Positions 6,509 to 13,520 of a DNA stretch of 16,377 nt are shown here, one piece after another (within the stretch, counting starts at the first letter, position 1; the number at the start of each line of letters is the position of its first letter). Below the pieces are notes generated by a model that searched no databases, was not told the DNA's origin, and saw only the letters and a program-made list of their open reading frames with translations. Source of the stretch: Alloprevotella sp. (GTDB lineage: Bacteria > Bacteroidota > Bacteroidia > Bacteroidales > Bacteroidaceae). The stretch spans positions 1 through 16,377 of the forward strand of contig JAFUXE010000039.1 of NCBI GenBank assembly GCA_017477205.1, read 5' to 3'. Made by a program: the position numbers and the translations under genes.

Positions 6509-9500
6509 ATGGGAACACCTGCATTCTCGCGTAGCATCAAAACGCTGGCACTGCTCGCCCTCCTCGCGCTGGCGGGGCAGGCACAGGCACAGACGACAAT
6601 CTACGCCAACATGATTTACCACGATGACTGGAAAAGCGGCAGCGAGGAATATGGCTTCTACGCCATCAACGCTGCCGACGGCACGTATGAGGCCGTATCG
6701 CCGACGGACACATATTTCTACAACGGAAACTGCGGCGCCGTCGTGACGAGCGACGGCACGGTTCACCTCGTGAACCGCGACACGCAGTACGGCACCACCT
6801 ACCTGACCTACTACGAGTACGACTTCCAGACCTGGAAGCCGACGGCGGCAGTGGGCGAATACGGCATCGACCTGGACGACTACACGCTCGTGGCCACGGA
6901 CCTGGCCGAAGACCCCGTGACGGGAAAGGTGTACGGCTGCTTCAGCAATGCTGCCAACACGGCCTACAACCTCGGCGTCGTGGACTTCAACACGCGGACC
7001 CGCTCCACCATCGCCAACTACGGCGTGACGCCCGTCCTGGCGCTGGCCTTCGACCGTTTCGGAACGCTCTACGGCGTCAAGAAGGACGGCTACCTCTACC
7101 GCATCAACACCTCCGACGGCGAGCAGACGGAAGTCGGCGACCTGGGCTTCAACCTCGCTGCCCTGCCGCAGAGCATGACCTGCGACCTCTCCACGGGCAA
7201 GCTCTACCTGGCGGCCGTGATGCAGGACTACTCCACCGCCCTCTATGAAATCAATCCCGTCACGGTGGAAGCCACGCTCGTGTGCGAGTTTCCGAAAGGC
7301 GAGGAGTTCACGGGGCTCTACATTCCGGCTCCCGCCATCTCCGGCAATGCCCCCGCTGCCGTAGAAGGCCTTACGGCGGACTTTCCGAAGGGTGCACTCA
7401 GCGGAACGGTCGGCTTCACGCTGCCCGTGAAGTCCGTGGGCGGACAGGCACTGAGCGGTAGCCTGAACTACACGCTCCGCGTCAATGGCGACGCCCGCGT
7501 GGAGACACGCACGGGAACCCCGGGTGAGAAGGTGAGCCTGCAGCTCAGCGTTCCCGCAGGCTTCGTAATCGTGAGCGTGACCACCGCCAACACCTACGGC
7601 GAAGGCGAGCGTGCGCAGCAGACCTTCTGGGCCGGGCACGACACGCCGCTGGCTCCCACGGACGTACAGCTGAGCGTCAGCGACGAGGGCAAGGCCACCC
7701 TGACGTGGCAGGCACCCGCTGCCGAGGGCGTGAACGGGGGCTACGTTGCCACCGAGGCACTGGCCTACAGGATTGTGCGCTATCCCGAAGAGACCGTCGT
7801 CAGCGAAGCCCACAGCGGCACGACGTTCACGGAGACGCTTCCCGAAACGGGCTATACGGAGTACAGCTACAGCGTGACGGCCGCCGCAAACGGCCTTGAG
7901 AGCGAAGCCGTCAGGAGCAACGCCGTCAAGCACGGCAATGCACTGCCCGTACCCTTCAACGCTACCTTCGACACGCAGGAGGAGTTCAACGCCTTCACCG
8001 TCTATAACCTGAACGGCGACAGCTTCCGCTGGATATGGTACGAGAAGGAGGACGACGGCGGCGTTGCCGTCTGCCCGAACACGGACAAGGTGGCCGACGA
8101 CTGGCTCTTCACGCCCCCCATCCTGCTGGAAGGCGGCAAGGACTACACCTTCTCCGTGGACTATCGCGCCTACAGCAGCACCTATCCCGAGCGCATGGAA
8201 ATCTTCTGGGGACCCAACAACGCCCCTGCCGACGCGGCACTCCAGAGCCTGCTGCCGCCTACGGACGTGACGGCGAAGGCATACTATACGTTCCAGACCG
8301 TGGTGCGCCCCGAGACGGACGGCGCCTACTACTTCGCCATCCACGACATCAGCGGTGCCAATGCCATGTACCTGCAGATTGACAACCTCTCCGTTACCGA
8401 GGGCGCCTCGGCCGTGGAGATGAACAACGCCGTTACGACGGCGGACTTCAGCGAATGCGTCACGACGCTCGGAACCGCCGTGGAGGCCGCCGTCACCATC
8501 ACGAACGCGGGCAAGGAACGCGTGGAGAACGTCACCTACGTCGTCTCCTCCGAGGACGAAGGCCAGCAGGAAGAGGTGACCATCGACGTGCCCGGCGCGC
8601 CGACCTTCGGCAACAGCGTGACGCTGCGCATCCCCCTGCCGGCAGCCTCGAAGCCCTGCCGCTCCACGCGCTATGTGACCTTCACGAAGGTGAACGGCAT
8701 CGAGAACGACACGAAGACGAACGGCCGCACGGCAAAGGGCAGCCTCCTCACGCTGAAGGAGAACACACCGCGCCGCAGCGTCGTGGAGGAGTTCACGGGA
8801 GCATGGTGCCAGAACTGCACGCGCGGCATCGCCGGCCTTGCCCGCATGGAGCGCGACTATGAGGACTTCATCGGCATTGCCGTCCACGGCGACGACCCGA
8901 TGGAAATCTCCGCCTACCGTCCCATCATCAACCTGGACATCGTCCCCGGCTATCCCTTCGCGCTGATAGACCGCACGGTGGGCACAGACCCCTTCTTCGG
9001 CAACGGCGACTATTCGACGGGCGACATCCTGGGCTTCGGCCTTGACAGGGTCTGGGAAGCCCAGCGCCAGACGCTCAGCGAGGGCGGCGTCAGCCTCCAT
9101 GAGCCCGTGATTGAGGGCGACGTGGTGAACATCACGACGGACGTCACCTTCCAGTTCGATGCTGCGGAAGCCCCCTACTCCCTGGCCTACGTCCTGCTCT
9201 GCGACAGCGTATGCCGCCCGGCGGACAAGACGTCGAACCAGGACATTGCCGAATGGGCGCAGGTGAACAACCTCACGGGCAACGGCAACTACGCCACCGA
9301 CCCCGACCTCGGTCCCTGGACGACATCGCCCTACCGCATCATCGACATGGCCTACAACCACGTGGCCGTGGCTGCCTCCGACGTTGTGGACGGCGTGGAG
9401 GGCTCCGTGCAGATGCCCATTGTCTGCGGCACGCCACAGACGCACACCTACAGCTTCAACCTGCGGGAGATACCCTACGCCCAGCATCGCGACAAGCTCC

Positions 9501-9721
9501 GCGTCGTGGCCATGCTCATCAACACGCGCACAGGCCGCATCGTCAATGCCGACGAGCGCCACGTCAGCGACCCGACCGGCATCAGCCCGTCACTCGTCAC
9601 TCGTCACCCGGCAACCATCTACGACCTCCAAGGCCGCATAATATCCAATGGCGGGCGCCCCGGCGGCATCGTCATCCAGCGTAGCGCCGACGGCACAACG
9701 CGCAAGCTGCTCAGCCGATAG
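6509..9721 (+). CDS. Large exported multidomain protein, Omp28-like with CQNC motif
   Basis: A 1070-residue protein with a signal peptide ending near AQAQ (25-28). Domains as read: a propeller-like stretch (30-275, repeated YGCF/YGVKKDGYLYRI strands); an Ig-like segment (285-375); a fibronectin type III domain (380-475); a jelly-roll 'choice-of-anchor' domain (480-630, DDWLFTPPI…DNLSVTEG); a CARDB-like beta domain (640-745); and a thioredoxin-like segment VEEFTGAWCQNC with Cys767 and Cys770, as in Omp28-type surface proteins. It ends with IYDLQGRIIS and a divergent tail at 1038-1070, which replaces the KGVYI form of the neighbours. A heptamer array codes for PSLVTRHP just before the tail. It is likely cell-surface or secreted; role unknown, but the CxxC suggests a redox or folding function. 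It is co-transcribed with the hydrolase, and a terminator follows. Confidence 0.85.
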   Translation: MGTPAFSRSIKTLALLALLALAGQAQAQTTIYANMIYHDDWKSGSEEYGFYAINAADGTYEAVSPTDTYFYNGNCGAVVTSDGTVHLVNRDTQYGTTYLTYYEYDFQTWKPTAAVGEYGIDLDDYTLVATDLAEDPVTGKVYGCFSNAANTAYNLGVVDFNTRTRSTIANYGVTPVLALAFDRFGTLYGVKKDGYLYRINTSDGEQTEVGDLGFNLAALPQSMTCDLSTGKLYLAAVMQDYSTALYEINPVTVEATLVCEFPKGEEFTGLYIPAPAISGNAPAAVEGLTADFPKGALSGTVGFTLPVKSVGGQALSGSLNYTLRVNGDARVETRTGTPGEKVSLQLSVPAGFVIVSVTTANTYGEGERAQQTFWAGHDTPLAPTDVQLSVSDEGKATLTWQAPAAEGVNGGYVATEALAYRIVRYPEETVVSEAHSGTTFTETLPETGYTEYSYSVTAAANGLESEAVRSNAVKHGNALPVPFNATFDTQEEFNAFTVYNLNGDSFRWIWYEKEDDGGVAVCPNTDKVADDWLFTPPILLEGGKDYTFSVDYRAYSSTYPERMEIFWGPNNAPADAALQSLLPPTDVTAKAYYTFQTVVRPETDGAYYFAIHDISGANAMYLQIDNLSVTEGASAVEMNNAVTTADFSECVTTLGTAVEAAVTITNAGKERVENVTYVVSSEDEGQQEEVTIDVPGAPTFGNSVTLRIPLPAASKPCRSTRYVTFTKVNGIENDTKTNGRTAKGSLLTLKENTPRRSVVEEFTGAWCQNCTRGIAGLARMERDYEDFIGIAVHGDDPMEISAYRPIINLDIVPGYPFALIDRTVGTDPFFGNGDYSTGDILGFGLDRVWEAQRQTLSEGGVSLHEPVIEGDVVNITTDVTFQFDAAEAPYSLAYVLLCDSVCRPADKTSNQDIAEWAQVNNLTGNGNYATDPDLGPWTTSPYRIIDMAYNHVAVAASDVVDGVEGSVQMPIVCGTPQTHTYSFNLREIPYAQHRDKLRVVAMLINTRTGRIVNADERHVSDPTGISPSLVTRHPATIYDLQGRIISNGGRPGGIVIQRSADGTTRKLLSR
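9587..9607 (+). repeat. Heptamer array before the C-terminal tail of the 1070-residue protein
   Basis: Three units, CCGTCAC, TCGTCAC and TCGTCAC, encode SLVTRH in the same phase as in the three other genes, directly before the YDLQGR tail. A fourth, degraded unit (CCGGCAA) may follow. Confidence 0.85.
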
Positions 9722-9735
9722 GACAAAACCAAATC

Positions 9736-9772
9736 AGGGGGCATCGCCAAGGCATGGCGGTGCCCCTGTTTT
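9736..9772 (+). terminator. Intrinsic terminator after the 1070-residue protein gene
   Basis: The arm GGGGCATCGCC pairs with GGCGGTGCCCC (one G-T pair), with a loop of about 7 nt, followed by TGTTTT. It lies 15 nt after the stop codon at 9721 and separates this operon from the next promoter. Confidence 0.8.
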
Positions 9773-9803
9773 CTGCCTTGCCACAAATTTCAGGCACAAT
9801 TTG

Positions 9804-9834
9804 TTTGTCGTCAAGAAATAATATCCTACTTTTG
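9804..9834 (+). promoter_or_regulatory. Bacteroidetes promoter (TTTG-19-TAnnTTTG)
   Basis: TTTG at 9804-9807 and TACTTTTG at 9827-9834 are 19 nt apart, the textbook sigma-ABfr (primary sigma factor of Bacteroidetes) spacing. Transcription should begin near 9841, about 27 nt before the ATG at 9868. This rules out the in-frame ATG at 9754 as the start of the next gene. Confidence 0.82.
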
Positions 9835-9867
9835 CGGGGTAAACATTTCACAAATAAACCAACCATT

Positions 9868-11718
9868 ATGAAAAAACTCTACTTCACGCTTCTCACGCTG
9901 GCCCTCCTTGCCGTTGGCACAGGAGACGCTGCGGCGCAGCTGCAAGCCAGTACGACGGGAAAGGCATACGTAGGCTATGCCAAGTACGATGACTACATCT
10001 ACGAGTACGACGGCCTCTCATTGGACCACAGTGCGAAGGTAGGCTGTGCCATCCTGCTGACGCGCGACGTACTGGAGCCCTACATCGGCGGTACCATCAC
10101 CGGCATGCGTGTGGGCTGGGACACCTCCGAGTCATCGGGTAAATACGCCGGCTTCGTCCGCAAAACCTTCAACGGCGAAGACCTCTCCACGGGCACGGCA
10201 ACCGTGAGCTACAGCTACAGCAGCTCTAGCCCGGGATGGAACAACATGACGATGACCAAATACCAGATTCCCGAGGACGTGGAGCAGCTCGTCGTGGGCT
10301 TCACCACAAACCTCACGGCAAACGTCTGCGCCATCCCCACGCTCTATCCCCACGACGTTGCCAACAGCTGCTACCTCTGGGTGGAGGGCGACGTTGACGA
10401 GAACGGCGACCCCGCATGGGTGGACATGAAGGACCGCGGCATCCTCCCCATCCTGCTTACGGTTCAGGACACGGAAGGCAAGTTCAACTTCGTGCCTGTC
10501 ATCCAGTCCCTCTATCACGACGGCATCACGCAGACCAACGAGGCCGGCGGCGTACTTGTGCGCATCAAGAATGCCGGTTCCGTCAACATCAACAACGTGG
10601 AAGTAACCTCGCGTCAGGGTGACGAGACAAAGAGCCAGACGGTTTCCCTCAGTAGCATTGCTCCGGGCAATACGGGAAGGGTGACGATGGTGCCCTTCTT
10701 CGCCTTCCACTCCGGCGACATCGAATTCAGCATCACGAAAGTGAACAACAATGCCGTCACCAATCCCGAGACCTACACGCTGAACGCCATCTCCGTACCG
10801 TCCGCCGTGGCAAGGAAGCACACGCGCCGTCCGCTTGTGGAATACTACGAGAGCGAGAACAACTACATGTCGCCGCGCTACTACGATGACTATGTGGGTC
10901 CGGTGCTTGAGAATCGCCGCGAGGACTTCACCTACATCAGCCAGCACCTTGACGACCAGTTCATGACAGGCGAGGACGATGCCACGGCGCTTGCCCTTGC
11001 CCTTTGCGACAACGACTCCTCACGCGTCAGCATCCCCGCGATGTCCGTTGACCGTACTATCAACACGTCCAACATCAGCTACCAGATAAACTCAGCATGG
11101 AACCCGATGTTCTCCGTCCTGCTTGAGCCCTATGCCTCGAACTTCCTCGATGCCACGCTTGAGGTGCCCACGTTCCTCGACGTCAACGTCAGCGGCAACG
11201 TAGCCGAGGATGGAGAGACGCTCAGCGTCACCGTAGGCGGCGACGGCAGCGACATGGCAGCCTGCATGCCCGAAGGCGAAAAAGCCTGCCTCACCGTTTA
11301 CCTCATGGAGCGCGACGTCACCAGCGACAGCCAGCTCTTCTGGACGGACAAGGAGAAAGAAGCCAGCATGGGACAGTACACGCACGCCAACGTCATCCGC
11401 GAAATCCTCACCGCCCCCCTCGGCGACGTGCTGGAGGAAACAGGAAAGATAGAGGGCGACTACACCACCCTGCTCGACCCCACCTGGGACAAGCAGAACC
11501 TCTACCTCGTAGCCTTCGTCCATCGCGACAGCAAGCACGGCGGCAAGCGGATGATCGTCTTCAACAGCTGCGAGGGCGACATCACCTTCCCCAGCGGCAT
11601 CAGCTCGTCACTTGTCACTCGTCACTCGTCAACTGCTTACGACCTTCAGGGCCGCCGCGTAAATGGTCAATCGCCCAAGGGCGTTTACATCATCAACGGT
11701 AAGAAGATAGTACGATGA
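9868..11718 (+). CDS. Exported Omp28-like paralogue lacking the CxxC motif
   Basis: A 616-residue protein with signal peptide MKKLYFTLLTLALLAVGTGD and likely cleavage near AAAQ (21-24). An N-terminal beta region (30-205, FNGEDLSTGT…VVGFTTNL) is followed by a CARDB-like domain (210-305, VRIKNAGSVNINNVEV). Then comes a segment aligned with the thioredoxin-like part of its neighbours: LVEYYESENNYMSPRYY (323-339). Both cysteine positions are replaced there (Asn332 and Ser335), so redox activity is unlikely. It ends YDLQGRRVNGQSPKGVYI plus INGKKIVR, a reduced type IX sorting-tail pattern, preceded by the heptamer-encoded SSLVTRHSS. The start at 9868 is fixed by the signal peptide and promoter. Its stop overlaps the start of the next paralogue as ATGA. 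Confidence 0.86.
   Translation: MKKLYFTLLTLALLAVGTGDAAAQLQASTTGKAYVGYAKYDDYIYEYDGLSLDHSAKVGCAILLTRDVLEPYIGGTITGMRVGWDTSESSGKYAGFVRKTFNGEDLSTGTATVSYSYSSSSPGWNNMTMTKYQIPEDVEQLVVGFTTNLTANVCAIPTLYPHDVANSCYLWVEGDVDENGDPAWVDMKDRGILPILLTVQDTEGKFNFVPVIQSLYHDGITQTNEAGGVLVRIKNAGSVNINNVEVTSRQGDETKSQTVSLSSIAPGNTGRVTMVPFFAFHSGDIEFSITKVNNNAVTNPETYTLNAISVPSAVARKHTRRPLVEYYESENNYMSPRYYDDYVGPVLENRREDFTYISQHLDDQFMTGEDDATALALALCDNDSSRVSIPAMSVDRTINTSNISYQINSAWNPMFSVLLEPYASNFLDATLEVPTFLDVNVSGNVAEDGETLSVTVGGDGSDMAACMPEGEKACLTVYLMERDVTSDSQLFWTDKEKEASMGQYTHANVIREILTAPLGDVLEETGKIEGDYTTLLDPTWDKQNLYLVAFVHRDSKHGGKRMIVFNSCEGDITFPSGISSSLVTRHSSTAYDLQGRRVNGQSPKGVYIINGKKIVR
11605..11632 (+). repeat. Heptamer array before the tail of the 616-residue protein
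   Basis: Four units, TCGTCAC, TTGTCAC, TCGTCAC and TCGTCAA, encode SSLVTRHSS directly before the YDLQGR tail. Both alternative frames downstream run into stops before the natural end of the gene. A single AATGGTC unit is present further on at 11662-11668. Confidence 0.9.
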
Positions 11719-13520
11719 GACACTTTCTCTTCTCACTAATGCTACTTGTAGGGAGCTTGGGCATGAAAGCCCAGGTTCCCTATTCCTACGCTCCCACGAC
11801 CGGGGGCAGCGAAGGCCTCTCCGCCGTCGGCAGCAACAAGAACAGCTTCGTACAGGGTGCCATGCTCTTCGACCCCGCTCAGGACGCAGCCCTTGCCCGC
11901 ATGAAGGGGAAGAAAATCCTGGGCGTGCGCTGTTTCCTGCGCGCCGCCTATGCGCAAGCCCGCCAGAGCCGTTCCGCCGTGCAGGCTTTCGAGGGGACAT
12001 TGTCCAACAATGTACGCACGAAGTATGCCGACCTCGCTGAAGGCTGGAACGACGTGCTCTTCGATGAGCCCCTCACCATCGGCGACGAGAAAATCTACCT
12101 TGGTCTCCAGGTTTACGAGACCATCGGCACCCCCTACCCCCTCGTGACGTTTCCCGGCGCCGTGGTTCCGCAGTCCTGCTGGGTGAACATCGGAAAGAAA
12201 ACCTGGGAAGAATATACGGACCGCGGCACGTTGCTCATCGCCGCCCTCGTGGAGGACGACTGCGCCGCAAGCTTTGAAAAAACGGCCTATGCCCAGAACA
12301 CGACGCACCCGCAGACCGTAGCCCCCGATGCCGACTTCGAAGGCGGACTCTACGTGGTGAACCAGTCGGCCAGCGACGTCAGCAGCCTCGAAATCGAAAT
12401 GAGCGGAACAGGCACGACCGTTCCCACGCTGCGCACCGTCACGCTCCCCGCGCCCCTGAAGCCCGGCGAGGCCACTGTAGTCCAGGCAAACCTCCACTCA
12501 GGTCTCACGGAAGGCACAAGCGTGGATTTCCAGGTCCGCGTCACGAAAGTCAACGGCGAGGCTACGCAGGAAGGCCGTCCCGGCACGACGAAGCTCTACG
12601 TCACCTACGACAACTTCATCCGCATCCCCCTCATCGAAGAGTTCACCAGCCAGCGCTGCATCAACTGTCCGCAGATGGCCTATTTCCTGGACAAGGCACT
12701 GGAGGAATACGAGGGCAAATACGTTTATGTGGCCCACCACAGCGGCTTCATCGAGGACGTATTCACGACACAGCCCGACCGCGAAATCACCTACATCTTC
12801 GGCGGCTATGAAAACGAGTACAACCCCGCCATCATGTACAACCGTGCCGTGCTGGAAGGCGAGAGCAACGTCATCCAGGGCGTTCGCGACATGTCGCCCA
12901 CACCCTATACCGAGGCCCTCACGCTGGCGGCTGCAATGCCCGCCATGGCACAAGTCAGCATCGGGACGGAGGCAGAGACCGTGCAGGTCTCGGGACGCAT
13001 TGCCCGCGACCTCGTGGGCACGCCCCTGTACCTCTCCTGCTATCTCGTAGAAGACGGCATTTCCACAAAGAGCTACTATCAGCTTGGCATGGACGATGCA
13101 GACGCGCCCGCCGACCTTGCCGACGTATTCCGCCACAACGGCGTCATCCTGCACCACTTCACGGCCAATGCCGCCGGCGACCTGCTTGCCACTGACGATC
13201 AGGGCCGCTTCGAGCAGAGCTTCCCCGCTGTCCAGAAGGCAGGCTTCGGAGGCACACGCCAGCGCCTTGTCGCCTTCGTCCACAAGACCAACAAGGACAA
13301 CCTGCGCGACAACCAGGTTCTCAACGCTGTCGAGCTCGTTGTCAGCCAAACCGGCATCGCCAGTCCCACGGAGGATAACGCAGGCTCGTCACTTGTCACT
13401 TGTCACTCGTCACTCACTTACGACCTCCAGGGCCGCCGCGTAAATGGTCAATGGTCAATGTTCAATGGCCAGTCGCCCAAGGGCGTTTACATCGTTAACG
13501 GTAGGAAAATTGTCCGATAA
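11715..13520 (+). CDS. Exported Omp28-like paralogue with CINC motif
   Basis: A 601-residue protein with signal peptide MRHFLFSLMLLVGSLGMKAQ (1-20). An N-terminal beta domain (22-185) with the pattern EGWNDVLFDEPLTIGDEKIY is followed by a CARDB-like region (205-300) and a thioredoxin-like segment, LIEEFTSQRCINC, with Cys315 and Cys318. Then YVYVAHHSGFIEDVF resembles the strand and loop that follow the CxxC in Omp28-type proteins. It ends YDLQGRRVNGQWSMFNGQ, then SPKGVYIVNGRKIVR. Compared with the upstream paralogue the tail has seven extra residues from three added AATGGTC-type units. It starts on the stop codon of the previous gene, and its own end overlaps the ClC gene. Likely surface-exposed or secreted; function inferred only from the family. 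Confidence 0.87.
   Translation: MRHFLFSLMLLVGSLGMKAQVPYSYAPTTGGSEGLSAVGSNKNSFVQGAMLFDPAQDAALARMKGKKILGVRCFLRAAYAQARQSRSAVQAFEGTLSNNVRTKYADLAEGWNDVLFDEPLTIGDEKIYLGLQVYETIGTPYPLVTFPGAVVPQSCWVNIGKKTWEEYTDRGTLLIAALVEDDCAASFEKTAYAQNTTHPQTVAPDADFEGGLYVVNQSASDVSSLEIEMSGTGTTVPTLRTVTLPAPLKPGEATVVQANLHSGLTEGTSVDFQVRVTKVNGEATQEGRPGTTKLYVTYDNFIRIPLIEEFTSQRCINCPQMAYFLDKALEEYEGKYVYVAHHSGFIEDVFTTQPDREITYIFGGYENEYNPAIMYNRAVLEGESNVIQGVRDMSPTPYTEALTLAAAMPAMAQVSIGTEAETVQVSGRIARDLVGTPLYLSCYLVEDGISTKSYYQLGMDDADAPADLADVFRHNGVILHHFTANAAGDLLATDDQGRFEQSFPAVQKAGFGGTRQRLVAFVHKTNKDNLRDNQVLNAVELVVSQTGIASPTEDNAGSSLVTCHSSLTYDLQGRRVNGQWSMFNGQSPKGVYIVNGRKIVR
13386..13413 (+). repeat. Heptamer array before the tail of the 601-residue protein
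   Basis: Four units, TCGTCAC, TTGTCAC, TTGTCAC and TCGTCAC, encode SSLVTCHSS in the same phase as the arrays in the neighbouring genes. The order of T and C units differs from the array at 11605-11632, so the arrays are not simple copies of each other. Confidence 0.9.
13443..13470 (+). repeat. AATGGTC heptamer array inside the C-terminal tail
   Basis: Four units, AATGGTC, AATGGTC, AATGTTC and AATGGCC. The paralogue upstream has one unit at the same place, and the difference of 21 bp keeps the frame. The array places ATG codons in all three frames (13444, 13451, 13458, 13465), just upstream of the ClC gene. Confidence 0.88.

Noticed and set aside
6476..9562. A 1028-codon open frame on the minus strand opposite the large exported protein
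   Set aside because: The plus strand has a signal peptide, recognisable domains and a terminator. The antisense frame has no recognisable motif and is explained by GC-rich codon bias.
9754..9867. An upstream ATG extending the 616-residue protein by 38 residues
   Set aside because: It lies within the terminator and ahead of the promoter at 9804-9834, and the signal peptide starts at 9868.
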